In this document: piece after piece, positions 33,954 through 43,403 of the stretch
How positions within the stretch are numbered: position 1 is the first letter of the stretch
Layout: each line of letters begins with the position of its first letter
DNA from: Alectryocaccobium sp964389285
GTDB taxonomy: Bacteria > Bacillota > Clostridia > Lachnospirales > Lachnospiraceae
DNA: 64,000 nt
Direction: 5' to 3'
Assembly: GCA_964389285.1 (NCBI GenBank)
Contig: CAYMCZ010000003.1
Span: 138,709 to 202,708 of the forward strand
Translations under genes and position numbers: made by a program
Notes under the pieces: model-generated
Database searches by the model: none
The model's input: only the letters and a program-made list of their open reading frames with translations
Told to the model about the DNA's origin: nothing

Positions 33954-34829
33954 ATGGACAACATCTTAAAAACAGATCTGCATATTCATACAACCGTTTC
34001 CGATGGAACCGACACTCCGAAAGAACTTCTTTCGCTTGCAGAAAAAGCAGGACTGTACGCATTTTCGGTGACTGATCACGACGGGATTAAGGGTTGTGAA
34101 ATAATCCGTTCTATTCTTTCGGAAAATGATATAGCACCGCGGATGACTCCGCGATTTATCAACGGTGTTGAATTTTCATGCAGGGACGAAGAAGGAAAAT
34201 ATCATATACTCGGATACGGTTTCGACCCGGATGCGGAGTCAGTCCGATCAATAGTGGCGCTCGGACATAAATATCGAATAAACAAAGTCCAATCCCGATT
34301 GGACTTTTTAAACAGCGAATTCGGCTTTTCTTTTCCTGATGACGAAATCAGACAGCTCCTCGAAATGGAAAATCCGGGAAAGCCTCACATAGGAAATCTG
34401 ATGGTGAAATACGGATGTGCCCCGACAAAAGAAGAAGCTATTCACGGCTACATAGACAAACTGCGTTTTAAAAGCGAATACGTGCGGCCGGAAGAGGCAA
34501 TTGCGGGAATCCGCTCGGGCGGCGGAATTCCGGTGCTGGCGCACCCGGCCTTTGGAAGCGGCAGCCAGATGATAACCGGAGAAGAGATGGATCTGCGTTT
34601 GCGGCGCCTGATCGGATACGGGCTCAGAGGCATAGAAGCGTATTATTCCAAATTCGATCCGAAACTGAGGAATGAAATGCTTGTTTTTGCGGACCGTTAT
34701 GATTTGCTTGTCACGGCAGGCAGCGATTATCACGGAAAAAACCAGTCTGTTTATATAGGTGAAACCGGTCTGGATGAAGCGGCGGCCATTCCCGCAAGGC
34801 TCCGGCGGTTCCTGGAAGAAGTATCCTGA
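33954..34829 (+). CDS. PHP-domain phosphoesterase (RNase AM/TrpH-like)
   Basis: 291 residues with the PHP metal motifs DLHIHTTVSDGT (8-19), VTDHDG (about 39-44), a middle His/Glu set including VLAHPAF (about 193-199) and AGSDYHG (about 260-266). Relatives hydrolyse 3',5'-nucleotide bisphosphates or short RNA 5' ends. The start has GAGGTAACCC upstream. First gene of a three-gene run with the phosphatase and patatin. Confidence 0.88.
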   Translation: MDNILKTDLHIHTTVSDGTDTPKELLSLAEKAGLYAFSVTDHDGIKGCEIIRSILSENDIAPRMTPRFINGVEFSCRDEEGKYHILGYGFDPDAESVRSIVALGHKYRINKVQSRLDFLNSEFGFSFPDDEIRQLLEMENPGKPHIGNLMVKYGCAPTKEEAIHGYIDKLRFKSEYVRPEEAIAGIRSGGGIPVLAHPAFGSGSQMITGEEMDLRLRRLIGYGLRGIEAYYSKFDPKLRNEMLVFADRYDLLVTAGSDYHGKNQSVYIGETGLDEAAAIPARLRRFLEEVS

Positions 34830-36549
34830 AATATTCTTTAATTTAAAGGTTCCTGAGAAAACGAAAAGATCTTCTATTGTAAAGAAAAGCATTTTGCAGC
34901 TGTTTTTGCTTGGCGGCGTCATCCTTGGAGGCGTCTGTATTGTCGCAAGCCTTATGTTTTACAAAAAACTGATAAACGAGAATACCGAACTCGCATATTC
35001 GTTTGTAAAAATCGTAACACTGCAAACAAGCGGCAGTTTTGTTGAAAATATTATAAGTGAAGCGGACTCGCTTTCGGACATACTGAATTCCCGGCACCTG
35101 ACAATGACGAAGGCGCCTGAAACCGACTCCGCTTATACCGAAGAGCAGCTTACTCTTGCCAAAGAATGGACTGAAGTTGAATTATTCCTTGCGGAAGCCA
35201 TATCATTCAATACGACTCTGCGGGATTTCCAGGTCGTGATACCTGCGCAAAACGAAGTGATCTGTCTTTGGTATGCAAGCCGCGAAAATCCAAGCTTTAT
35301 TCCTATGATATCCCGCGCTTACCGCCCCGAAGAGCAGGAAACTCTGGAAAGCATGACTTTCGGCAATCCGGAAGAAACCCTGACGATTTACCACGAAGAC
35401 GGCAATATGATCGGAACGGCCATATATCCGATATTTAACCGGAATGCCGAAATCGTGGCGTATGCCGAACTGGACGTTTCCATAACGGATATCCGCACTT
35501 CCATCATCAGGCTTATTATAAATATAGCCGTCATGTTATTATTAATAATGGCCGTCGCGCTGTATATTGATTATACCTTTTTAAGAAAAGAAATAATTTC
35601 GCCAATTTTAAAATTAAAAGAAGCCGCTTCAAATGTGGTTGACAAACTCAAGGAAGACAGCACCGGACCGCTCCATGCCCATATAAATACAAATGATGAG
35701 ATCGAAGATCTCTCCCGTTCTTTTGAAGAAATGGGGCAAAGTCTTCGGTCATATATTGCTGAAAATGCCGCTATCACGGCGGAAAAAGAACGCATAAACA
35801 CCGAACTTGAGCTTGCCTCACATATCCAGTCCGACATGCTTCCGGACACTTTTCCGGCATTCCCCGACAGGAAAGATTTCGATATTTATGCATCCATGCT
35901 CCCCGCAAAAGAGGTGGGAGGAGATTTTTATGATTTCTTTTTGATCGATGAAAACACTCTGGCTCTGGTAATTGCCGACGTATCGGGCAAAGGAATTCCT
36001 GCCGCGCTGTTTATGACTAAAACCATGACCATGATAGAAAATATGGCTGCGAAAGGCCTGGGGCCTGCCGATATCCTTGACAGCATCAACAAACATCTTT
36101 GCGCAAATAACGAAAGCTCTATGTTTGTAAGCGTTTGGCTGGGAATACTGGATCTGACAGGCGGGATTTTGAGGGCGTCAAACGCAGGCCATGAATACCC
36201 GATTATTCAAATGCCGGGCAAATCTTTTGAAATATTTAAGGACAAACACAGCTTTATAGTCGGCGGTATGTCGGATACCGTCTATTCGGAATATGAACTT
36301 ACGCTGCTTCCGGGCTCAAAGCTTTTCCTTTACACTGACGGACTTCCCGAAGCTGAAAATTCGGAAGGAATAATGTTCAAACTGTCCCGTGTTCTGGAAA
36401 CTCTCAACCGGACAAACGACACGTCCCCCGAAGCATTGCTGCAAAACATGAATCAAAGCATCCGTGATTTTGTCCGGGATGCCGGACAGTCCGATGACCT
36501 GACCATGCTGTGCCTGCATTATATCGGTAAAAATACGGAGGTTCTCTGA
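34759..36549 (+). CDS. SpoIIE/RsbU-type PP2C phosphatase with HAMP and sensor region
   Basis: Up to 596 residues. A membrane helix (about 47-70), an external sensor region (about 70-250) with a second helix near 255-275, HAMP (about 275-335), a coiled coil, then a PP2C-SpoIIE domain (about 365-590) with EVGGDFYD, VIADVSGKG and DDLTMLC metal-binding motifs. Probably a stress or surface signal receptor acting on an anti-sigma-factor antagonist, which is not in the window. The start is uncertain: GTG 34759 and ATG 34774 lie inside the PHP gene, and a TTG at 34894 would start right at the helix. Ends one base before the patatin ATG. Confidence 0.87.
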   Translation: MKPVWMKRRPFPQGSGGSWKKYPEIFFNLKVPEKTKRSSIVKKSILQLFLLGGVILGGVCIVASLMFYKKLINENTELAYSFVKIVTLQTSGSFVENIISEADSLSDILNSRHLTMTKAPETDSAYTEEQLTLAKEWTEVELFLAEAISFNTTLRDFQVVIPAQNEVICLWYASRENPSFIPMISRAYRPEEQETLESMTFGNPEETLTIYHEDGNMIGTAIYPIFNRNAEIVAYAELDVSITDIRTSIIRLIINIAVMLLLIMAVALYIDYTFLRKEIISPILKLKEAASNVVDKLKEDSTGPLHAHINTNDEIEDLSRSFEEMGQSLRSYIAENAAITAEKERINTELELASHIQSDMLPDTFPAFPDRKDFDIYASMLPAKEVGGDFYDFFLIDENTLALVIADVSGKGIPAALFMTKTMTMIENMAAKGLGPADILDSINKHLCANNESSMFVSVWLGILDLTGGILRASNAGHEYPIIQMPGKSFEIFKDKHSFIVGGMSDTVYSEYELTLLPGSKLFLYTDGLPEAENSEGIMFKLSRVLETLNRTNDTSPEALLQNMNQSIRDFVRDAGQSDDLTMLCLHYIGKNTEVL

Positions 36550-36550
36550 A

Positions 36551-37450
36551 ATGAAAACATTCAGCAAGATTAATAAAATACCGTGCACCACGGTTGAAGG
36601 CCCCTTCACGGAGGGCTGTATCGTTCTTGAGGGAGGCGGTTGGCGCGGCCTTTATACTTCCGGCGTTTTGGATGCGCTTATGCAGAACGGGATTCTCATG
36701 CGCACTACAATAGGGGTGTCCGCCGGAGCCCTTAACGGAATAGGTTATGTCACCGGACAGGCGGGACTGACGGCCCGCATTAATCTCTCTCACAGAAATG
36801 ACAGAAAATACGTGGGCGCCGGAGCGTTTATTCGCGAAAAAAGCATCATGGGACTTCATTATCTTTTTGATGAAATAATGCCGAAAATGAATGTGGATTT
36901 CGAGCGCTTCTATGATAAAAAGAAAGAATACCACGCCGTGGCCACCTCGCTTGAAAAAGGAAAGCCCGTCTACTTCAGCAAAAATCATCCCGATATAACG
37001 AAGGCGATCATTGCCTCTGCTTCAGTGCCTTTCCTTTCAAAGCCCACCGTGATCAAAGGAGAACACTATCTGGACGGCGGGTGCTATGTCAGTATCGGAT
37101 ACGGCAAAGCAATCAAAGACGGACATAAAAAGATCATCGTCGTGCGGACCCAGGAACTTTCATTCAGAAAACCCTACAAAAAGCCTTCGAAACTTATAGG
37201 GCTTATGTACGGAAAATACCCCGCATTTGCGAAATGTCTGGCACAGTCCGGCCTGCGCTACAACAGGCTTCTCGATCAGATCGATCAGGATGCCGACGCC
37301 GGCCGTGTTTTCGTGCTTGCCCCGAACGAACCCGTCACGGTCTCCCTCTTCGAGAAAGATGTGGGAAAACTCGGCGAACTGTATTTTAAGGGATATCATG
37401 AAACGCTTGAGAAAATACCTGCGCTTAAAAACTACCTGTCTCTTCCTTAA
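36551..37450 (+). CDS. Patatin-like phospholipase
   Basis: 299 residues. Oxyanion loop EGGGWRG (27-33), nucleophile GVSAG with Ser57, and catalytic Asp in LDGG (about 176-179): the complete Ser-Asp dyad of patatin acyl hydrolases (RssA/YchK-like). Acts on lipid esters; no signal peptide, so cytoplasmic. GGAGG precedes the ATG, one base after the phosphatase stop, so the two are co-translated. Confidence 0.93.
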   Translation: MKTFSKINKIPCTTVEGPFTEGCIVLEGGGWRGLYTSGVLDALMQNGILMRTTIGVSAGALNGIGYVTGQAGLTARINLSHRNDRKYVGAGAFIREKSIMGLHYLFDEIMPKMNVDFERFYDKKKEYHAVATSLEKGKPVYFSKNHPDITKAIIASASVPFLSKPTVIKGEHYLDGGCYVSIGYGKAIKDGHKKIIVVRTQELSFRKPYKKPSKLIGLMYGKYPAFAKCLAQSGLRYNRLLDQIDQDADAGRVFVLAPNEPVTVSLFEKDVGKLGELYFKGYHETLEKIPALKNYLSLP

Positions 37451-37487
37451 AGATCCGCCGCGATCTTAACGACCGGATCGGATCTTT
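37449..37487. terminator. Shared terminator between patatin and sirtuin genes
   Basis: AAAGATCCG (37449-37457) pairs with CGGATCTTT (37479-37487) around an inner region that also pairs partly. It overlaps the patatin stop and lies three bases from the sirtuin stop. Confidence 0.65.
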
Positions 37488-37489
37488 AA

Positions 37490-38509
37490 TTATGATATAT
37501 TCCCAAGCACTTCTCCTACGTCCCCATCAATACAGATTGACCTGTTTTCGATCTCTGACGGGCAGAAAGCCTCCCCGCGGTTCAGGCACGCATACACCGC
37601 CTTTTCATTTGACATTGTCATCTGCCAGAAAGGATATTTTACGATCACAGGCGTGTTCGCTCCGACACCAAGCTCCAGATAAAGCACATGGAGTCTTTCA
37701 TGTCTTTTTAAGAAATCCGAATACGCCGCCGAAGCCCTGTGCCAGCCCTCGTCTTCAACAAAAGAAGCCTCCGCTCTGAGGTTCATCTTTACATTACCGC
37801 CGCCATCCGGACATTTAGGAATCAGCGTCGTCGGAATACGCATAAGAATCTCTCCATCCTCCGGTACCGCAAACTCACCTTTGCCGTCTTTTACAAAACC
37901 CTGGGCTTGCATCGCCTTCATTACCCACTCTTCGTTATCATAGGTTTTCCGAATTGCAGGATCCGCGCTTTGGAACAGGCCATAGTCGCCCTGGGTATAA
38001 AACAGTCTCTTTTTATCAAAACCCGCTTTATGAAACTGATGATCCACATTCGTCGTTATTACAAAATAGTTCTTATCCTTTACCAGTTCAAACAGTTCCC
38101 CGTACACCGGCTTCGGGGCGTCAATATACCTGTTGAAATAGATATGCCTTGCCCACCATGCCCAGTGCGTTTCATCATCCGGAAACGGATAAAATCCGCC
38201 GTAATATATATCCCTGATCCCATATTTCCCTGCAAAATCAAAAAAATACTTCTCAAAACGCTCGCCGCTGTAAGTAAGTCCCGCGGAGGCGGAAAGTCCG
38301 GCCCCCGCTCCGATTACTATGGCATCTGCCGTCTCTATTTCTTTTTTAAGCCCGGCAATCCGCTCATCCCTTGCGCCTTTGCCATACGAAATATTTCCGC
38401 CAAAGCGCCTCGCGGCGCTTATTCCTTTTCTGATGGATTCTTCATATCCGTTAGGCATCTCACGAAAGAAGTCTTTCGTAGATCTCCCTGTCTTCATCTT
38501 TGAAAACAT
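37490..38509 (-). CDS. Class M sirtuin (SirTM), protein ADP-ribosyltransferase
   Basis: 339 residues. NAD-binding GAGAGLSASAGLTYSG (about 68-83) and TTNVDHQFHKAGF (about 152-164). The canonical sirtuin His is replaced by Gln in YTQGDYG, which with the Asn/Asp of TTNVD marks SirTM. These ADP-ribosylate lipoylated GcvH-like carrier proteins in redox-stress operons. The macrodomain gene upstream overlaps by 50 bases and would remove the modification. ATG 38509 has AAAGGG 9 bases before it; ATG 38458, just after the macrodomain stop, is an alternative. The carrier and lipoate ligase normally found with it are absent here. Confidence 0.88.
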   Translation of the reverse strand: MFSKMKTGRSTKDFFREMPNGYEESIRKGISAARRFGGNISYGKGARDERIAGLKKEIETADAIVIGAGAGLSASAGLTYSGERFEKYFFDFAGKYGIRDIYYGGFYPFPDDETHWAWWARHIYFNRYIDAPKPVYGELFELVKDKNYFVITTNVDHQFHKAGFDKKRLFYTQGDYGLFQSADPAIRKTYDNEEWVMKAMQAQGFVKDGKGEFAVPEDGEILMRIPTTLIPKCPDGGGNVKMNLRAEASFVEDEGWHRASAAYSDFLKRHERLHVLYLELGVGANTPVIVKYPFWQMTMSNEKAVYACLNRGEAFCPSEIENRSICIDGDVGEVLGNIS

Positions 38510-39266
38510 TAAAGACTACCCTTTCCATCTGTCCTTCATGTCCCGGAAGCCATCTCTGCACCGTTTCCACGGCTATCTCAGCCGCCCGTTCATTCGGAAA
38601 ATGAAACAATCCCGTTGAAATACAGCAGAAAGCCACGCTCCTGAGGCCGTTCTCCAGACACATATCCAGTGTATTTTTATAACAGTCCGCCAGATCATTT
38701 TCAAGCTCCGGCGTCAGCTTATACCGCACAATCGGCCCCACAATATGAATCACCTTATTTGCCGGAAGATTATATGCATCCGTCAGCATCGGCACTGCCG
38801 TCGGCTGCTCATAACTGCTGCCGTACTTCATCCTCAGCATGTTCATCTGCCTGCTGCACTCTTCCCTCAGCTGAATCCCCGCAAATGAATGAATACAATT
38901 ATCGATACAGGCATGCATCGGCACAAAGCATCCAAGCATCTGTGAGTTGGCCGCGTTTACGATTGCATCCACGGCAAGCCTCGTAATATCTCCCTGCCAA
39001 ACAGAGATCCCGTCACGAATGACGGGGATATCCGAAAGCCGCACAATCCCCTTTTCCGCGGCTCTTGCCTTCAGGTATTCATCCTGCAAAGCCACTGCCT
39101 CCTCCGGCATTTTCTTCGGCATACGGATATTCATCAGCGACCGCAGAAGCCTCCGCTTCCCTTCCGCATCCTTCGGCGTCTCCAGATTTTTATATTCATC
39201 GGAATCAGCTTTGAATTCTTCCACAAGAAGATCCAGCCGCTGCTCCTGTGCTAAATTCTCTTTCAT
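38460..39266 (-). CDS. Zinc-type macrodomain ADP-ribosyl hydrolase linked to SirTM
   Basis: 268 residues. An N-terminal helical region (about 1-90) precedes a macrodomain with VDAIVNAANSQMLGCFVP (about 110-127), followed by a Cys/His-rich HACIDNCIHSFAG characteristic of the SirTM-associated, zinc-binding macrodomains, and VIHIVGPI and FCCISTGLFHFP loops. It should reverse ADP-ribosylation of the sirtuin's target. ATG 39266 follows AAGGTGG at 8 bases; upstream in-frame codons up to 39338 lack support. Confidence 0.9.
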   Translation of the reverse strand: MKENLAQEQRLDLLVEEFKADSDEYKNLETPKDAEGKRRLLRSLMNIRMPKKMPEEAVALQDEYLKARAAEKGIVRLSDIPVIRDGISVWQGDITRLAVDAIVNAANSQMLGCFVPMHACIDNCIHSFAGIQLREECSRQMNMLRMKYGSSYEQPTAVPMLTDAYNLPANKVIHIVGPIVRYKLTPELENDLADCYKNTLDMCLENGLRSVAFCCISTGLFHFPNERAAEIAVETVQRWLPGHEGQMERVVFNVFKDEDREIYERLLS

Positions 39267-39344
39267 TGGGTGTACCACCTTGTTGAAAACGACTCCTCTC
39301 GAAGTCCCGTAAATATGGTTTATTTTAAAAAATCCCAACGGGAT

Positions 39345-39701
39345 TTACGGCAAAAGCCTTTCTTTCCACTCATCTTCTTTAAACCCGGTCAGCACAAAGC
39401 CGTCACCCGCAAGCAACGGCCGTTTCACAAGCATCCCGTCTGAAGCCAGAATCACAAACTGCTCGTCTTCGCTCATGTTTGACAGTTTTTTTGACAATTG
39501 CAGTTCGCGGTACTGAATTCCGCTTGTATTAAAAAACCTTTTCAGCGGCAGCCCGCTGATTGAATAATACTCCCGTATCGTTTTTTCATCCGGATGGTTT
39601 TCTTTAATATCGATTTCAGTGTATTCAATATTGTTTTCATCCAGCCATTTCAAAGCTTTTTTACAGGTGCTGCATCGATTATAACAATAAATCTTTATCA
39701 T
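39345..39701 (-). CDS. ArsC/Spx/YffB-family thioredoxin-fold protein
   Basis: 118 residues starting MIKIYCYNRCSTCKKALKWL, with CxxC at about 10-13 and the family SGLPLKRFFNTSG and KRPLL segments. The family covers arsenate reductases and Spx-like redox regulators; with no arsenic genes near, a redox-linked role beside the sirtuin pair is more likely. ATG 39701 overlaps the permease stop as ATGA, and AAAGGAG lies 8 bases upstream. Seventy-eight bases separate it from the macrodomain gene. Confidence 0.85.
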   Translation of the reverse strand: MIKIYCYNRCSTCKKALKWLDENNIEYTEIDIKENHPDEKTIREYYSISGLPLKRFFNTSGIQYRELQLSKKLSNMSEDEQFVILASDGMLVKRPLLAGDGFVLTGFKEDEWKERLLP

Positions 39702-40336
39702 AAATATATCTCCTTTCTTTGTTTTCCCTCTATTCTTTTTTCCGCATACTTCAAAACGGCGTTCATCAATATCGCCAGCCCGGCGGCAAGCAGACTTCCC
39801 CAAAGGATTTTGGCGATATTCATCGTCCGAAGGCCGTCAAACAACAGATCGCCCAGTCCGCCTGCGTTTATTGCCGAGGCGATCGTTCCGATACCTATCG
39901 TCGAAACCACTGCCAGACGTATGCCCGCAAACAAAGCGCTCTTTGCCAGCGGAATCTGTATCTTCCATAAAAGCTGCATATCGGACATGCCTATCCCTCT
40001 TGCCGCTTCGACTACCGCCGGTTCCACCTCCCGAAGTCCGGTCAGAAAATTTCGCAGCAGCAAATACTGATTGTAAAAAACAAGGACGATCACGGCCGTG
40101 TCTTTCCCGAGTCCCGTCGCGGGTATAAGCAGAACGAACAGTGCCAGCGACGGCACGGAATAAACTATTGAAAAGACATGCAGCAGGATCTCACCGACCG
40201 CTTTTACTTTCATTGACAGCACGGTAAGAGCCGCCGCCACAGCCACCGAAATCGCCAGCGTGACAAGCAGCAGTTCGATATGTTCCAGAAAGGGCGTAAT
40301 TATTTTCTCAGGATGTTTTATCAGAAATTCAATCAC
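39698..40336 (-). CDS. OpuC-type ABC transporter permease
   Basis: 212 residues, five or six helices, with the binding-protein-dependent permease EAA loop (EAARGIGMSDMQLLWKIQIP). Family: glycine betaine/choline/carnitine uptake. Four-base overlaps with both neighbours show tight coupling. Pairs with the second permease at 41136. Confidence 0.92.
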   Translation of the reverse strand: MIEFLIKHPEKIITPFLEHIELLLVTLAISVAVAAALTVLSMKVKAVGEILLHVFSIVYSVPSLALFVLLIPATGLGKDTAVIVLVFYNQYLLLRNFLTGLREVEPAVVEAARGIGMSDMQLLWKIQIPLAKSALFAGIRLAVVSTIGIGTIASAINAGGLGDLLFDGLRTMNIAKILWGSLLAAGLAILMNAVLKYAEKRIEGKQRKEIYL

Positions 40337-41118
40337 TCTTTTATATCTCCCGTCCGTAAATTACCGCTCCAGAATTCCTCCTGCTCCCTGGCCGAACTTA
40401 TCAGCATATCCACAAACGGATCCGCGGGATGTTTCACGATTCTTTCCGGCGTATCGAATTGCAGAAGTCTTCCTTCGTTCATGATCATGACGCGATGCCC
40501 CAGTTTGAAAGCTTCATTGATATCGTGCGTTACCAGAAGAAATGTCTTTTTAGTTCCGTCATGAATCCGTTTTAATTCATTTTGCAGATTTAGCCTTGTA
40601 ATGGCGTCAATGGCGCCGAACGGCTCGTCAAGCAGCATGATCTTCGGATCGGTGGCAAGCGCCCGCGCAAGACCTATCCTCTGCTGCTGTCCGCCTGAAA
40701 GCTGCGACGGAAAACGGCCCCGGAACTGATCCGGGTCCAGTCCGACCAGTTTTAAAAGCTCCGTTACCCTTGTCTTTGTTCTTTCCGGTTCCCATTTAAG
40801 GATCTTGGGTATCGCCGCGATATTGTACTCTACCGTCATATGCGGGAACAGGCCGACCTGCTGGATCACATATCCCATTCTTCTGCGGACGGTTACGGGG
40901 TCAATCGTGCTGATATCTTCCCCGAAAAGAAAAACTTTTCCCTTTGTCGGCTCGATCAGCCGGTTCGTCATTTTCAAAAGAGTGGTCTTGCCGCAGCCGG
41001 ACGAACCGAGGATCGTAACAAATTCTCCTTCCTCGATTTCCGCCTGCACGTGATCCACCGACCACTGCGTATTTCCTTTGAATTTCTTGCAAATATCCTG
41101 ATAAATGATCGCCGGCAT
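40333..41118 (-). CDS. OpuC-type ABC transporter ATP-binding protein
   Basis: 261 residues: Walker A GSSGCGKTT (about 34-42), Q loop YVIQQVGLFPH, signature LSGGQQQR, Walker B IMLLDEPFGAID, H loop VTHD. It lacks the C-terminal CBS pair of OpuCA, ending soon after position 255, so osmotic sensing by CBS is not expected. Part of the eight-gene operon. Confidence 0.93.
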   Translation of the reverse strand: MPAIIYQDICKKFKGNTQWSVDHVQAEIEEGEFVTILGSSGCGKTTLLKMTNRLIEPTKGKVFLFGEDISTIDPVTVRRRMGYVIQQVGLFPHMTVEYNIAAIPKILKWEPERTKTRVTELLKLVGLDPDQFRGRFPSQLSGGQQQRIGLARALATDPKIMLLDEPFGAIDAITRLNLQNELKRIHDGTKKTFLLVTHDINEAFKLGHRVMIMNEGRLLQFDTPERIVKHPADPFVDMLISSAREQEEFWSGNLRTGDIKE

Positions 41119-41135
41119 AAAGGTAATCCTTTCTC

Positions 41136-41774
41136 CTACACATATTTATATGGCATGACTTTCCTGCTGATACGGTCAAATAAAAGACCGCACAGCAAAG
41201 AGAGCACAGCTACCGCTATGCCTCCTATCAGCAAAAGATCCATCCTGTTGAGTCCCAGTCCCGTGAAAATAATCTCTCCCAGACCTCCTGCTCCGATTTT
41301 TGCTGCCAGCGTCGCGCTGGCGATAACTTCTATCATTGCCGTGCGCAGTCCTGCCAAAATCATCGGCATTGCCTGAGGAACCCGCACTTTCCAAAGAATC
41401 TGTTTCCGATCCATCCCGATGCCTTGCGCGCATTCCGCCATAAAAGCCGGAACTCCCCTGAAGCCTACTATGGTATTAAGCAGGATGGGAGGAACTGCCA
41501 GAATCGTCAGCGCCGTCACTGCGGGCGCAACGCCCGTTCCCATGACCGGAATCAGCAAAATCAGAAGTGCCAGCGACGGTATGACTCTGAGCACCTGAAA
41601 AGGTCCCGATATCCATTTTTCACTTTTCAAGGCCCGTGACGCGGCATATCCGCACAGAATCCCTATCACTGCGGCAATCGCCAGCGCTAAAAAGCTTATA
41701 AGCAGATGATCCCGTACCTGTATCAGTATATCTGCCGTATTCTGTTGCAGATAATCCAGCATTTTTTCCGTCAT
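41136..41774 (-). CDS. OpuC-type ABC transporter permease
   Basis: 212 residues, homologous to the 39698 permease, with EAA loop ECAQGIGMDRKQILWKVRVP. The start overlaps the binding-protein stop by four bases. Two separate permeases with one ATPase is the OpuC/OpuB layout. Confidence 0.92.
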   Translation of the reverse strand: MTEKMLDYLQQNTADILIQVRDHLLISFLALAIAAVIGILCGYAASRALKSEKWISGPFQVLRVIPSLALLILLIPVMGTGVAPAVTALTILAVPPILLNTIVGFRGVPAFMAECAQGIGMDRKQILWKVRVPQAMPMILAGLRTAMIEVIASATLAAKIGAGGLGEIIFTGLGLNRMDLLLIGGIAVAVLSLLCGLLFDRISRKVMPYKYV

Positions 41775-42700
41775 TTAATAGAATCCCAATACTCAGCCGC
41801 CACATCCTCGTATTCTTCGCCGTCCACATCGACTTTTGCGTTCAATCCGGTAATTGTTGCGGTATCCAATGTTTTATTGACTTTATTCAGAGCTTCTTCT
41901 ATGACAGGATTTTCTTCCAGCACTGATTTTCGCACGACCGGAGCCAGATTGTACGGCGGCCAGCATTGTTTGTCATCTTCAAGCAGAACAAACTTATCTG
42001 TCTCGGAAAGACGCCCTTCCGTCGTGTACGCCGGTGAAACGTCCGCCTCGTCATTTTCCACTACCTGGTATTTCAGACCGTTGTCATAAACTTTTGAGGA
42101 TTTCCATTCGAAAGGACCGTAAACCTTTTCAAGGCCGGGCAGTCCGTCTTCCCGCTCGTCAAATTCGCCCTGTGAGGCAAACCGCAGGTCCGAAGCATGT
42201 TTTTGAAGCTCAGTGATATTCGTAATCCCGTATTCATCAGATGCTTTTTTACTGATAAACAGGCCCTGCCCGTCATTGGCTTTGGCATAATCCAGCCAGA
42301 TCAGGTCAAATTCTTTTTCATAAGCTTCTTTTACCGTCTGATAGACCTCTTCCGGATCGGTTATCGGATCCATTTGCAAAACGGCTATCAGGCCGGTGCC
42401 TGTATACTCCGGATACAGATCGATCTCGTCATTCACAATGCCGGTATGGATCACGGAAGACGCCACATCCATAACCCGTTCCACTTTAAATCCCGCATCC
42501 TCCAGCGCCAGGGCATAAAGCTCCGCCACGATCTCGTTTTCCGTGAAATCCTTGGAGCCCACGCGCAAAGTAATTTCCGCGGTGACGGACGTTGTATCTT
42601 CGCCGGATGTCTCCGATCCTCCGGACGCTCCGCATCCGGCTATTGACAGTACCAGTACGCCCGCTAAAATACAGGCAATTATTGTTTTATTTTTTTTCAT
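41771..42700 (-). CDS. Osmoprotectant-type substrate-binding lipoprotein
   Basis: 309 residues with lipoprotein signal ending VLSIAGC (lipid Cys23), then an OpuAC-type domain: LRVGSKDFTENEIVAELYA, VIHTGIVNDEIDLYPEYTGTG and DDKQCWPPYNLAPVVR. Binds betaine, choline or similar quaternary amines outside the membrane and feeds the permeases. The ligand is not certain. Sixteen bases after the flavin/ferredoxin gene. Confidence 0.92.
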   Translation of the reverse strand: MKKNKTIIACILAGVLVLSIAGCGASGGSETSGEDTTSVTAEITLRVGSKDFTENEIVAELYALALEDAGFKVERVMDVASSVIHTGIVNDEIDLYPEYTGTGLIAVLQMDPITDPEEVYQTVKEAYEKEFDLIWLDYAKANDGQGLFISKKASDEYGITNITELQKHASDLRFASQGEFDEREDGLPGLEKVYGPFEWKSSKVYDNGLKYQVVENDEADVSPAYTTEGRLSETDKFVLLEDDKQCWPPYNLAPVVRKSVLEENPVIEEALNKVNKTLDTATITGLNAKVDVDGEEYEDVAAEYWDSIK

Positions 42701-42716
42701 GCTTGATTCGCCTTTC

Positions 42717-43337
42717 TCATTTCATTTCTTTCGCGCCGATTCTTCGTATAATGGCATCAGCCGGACATTTTTCAAAACAGCGACCGCAATGCAGGCAGTT
42801 TTCCTGTATGATCTCATACGGGTTTCCTTCCCTGATCGCCCCTTGCGGACAGCTTTGCGCACAGACTCCGCACCCGATGCATTTTCCCGTAATTTCGAAG
42901 CCCTTTTTCTGAAATTCTTTTTTCCCAAAAGAAAACGGAAGCCTGACTATCGGATGCTCCGCCAGGCAGAAGTATTCGCCCTCGCCTTCGTACAGGCAGA
43001 AGACTTCCAGTATTTCCCTGCTTTCTCCCGGGTAAACGTCGTTCATGGACGGATTTTTCTCAAAAATCTCGTCCAGTCTTTCATGCCCGATATTTTTCAC
43101 TTTTCCCCATAAGCGAACGGTTTCCCAATCATGATTGAGCCCGGTCACCGCAACATGCCCGGTATTCATCAGTTCCAAATAAAAATCCTTGCCGCGGGCA
43201 GTCAGAAAATACAGCTTTTCATTCCCGACCAGCATAGTATCGATAATACGTATGCGCGGCGTGCCGTCTTCTGCCACCGTTGCCATCGACGTATCCTTTA
43301 TCTCCCTGAGCTTCTCAAAATAATCCTGCACATTCAC
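42717..43337 (-). CDS. Pyridoxamine-phosphate-oxidase-fold protein fused to 2[4Fe-4S] ferredoxin
   Basis: 206 residues: a split-barrel flavin-binding domain (about 1-135; LREIKDTSMATVAEDGTPR) and two CxxCxxCxxxCP clusters (CIGCGVCAQSCP about 152-163, CLHCGRCFEKCP about 181-192). Such fusions are presumed flavoenzyme electron-transfer proteins. Start GTG 43337 with AGGA 10 bases upstream. First gene of the operon that ends with the sirtuin. Confidence 0.87.
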   Translation of the reverse strand: MNVQDYFEKLREIKDTSMATVAEDGTPRIRIIDTMLVGNEKLYFLTARGKDFYLELMNTGHVAVTGLNHDWETVRLWGKVKNIGHERLDEIFEKNPSMNDVYPGESREILEVFCLYEGEGEYFCLAEHPIVRLPFSFGKKEFQKKGFEITGKCIGCGVCAQSCPQGAIREGNPYEIIQENCLHCGRCFEKCPADAIIRRIGAKEMK

Positions 43338-43403
43338 AAATCAATCATCCTTTCAGGCATTTATTCGAATTACATAATGCTTTTGTTATCATTTTTAGCA
43401 AAT

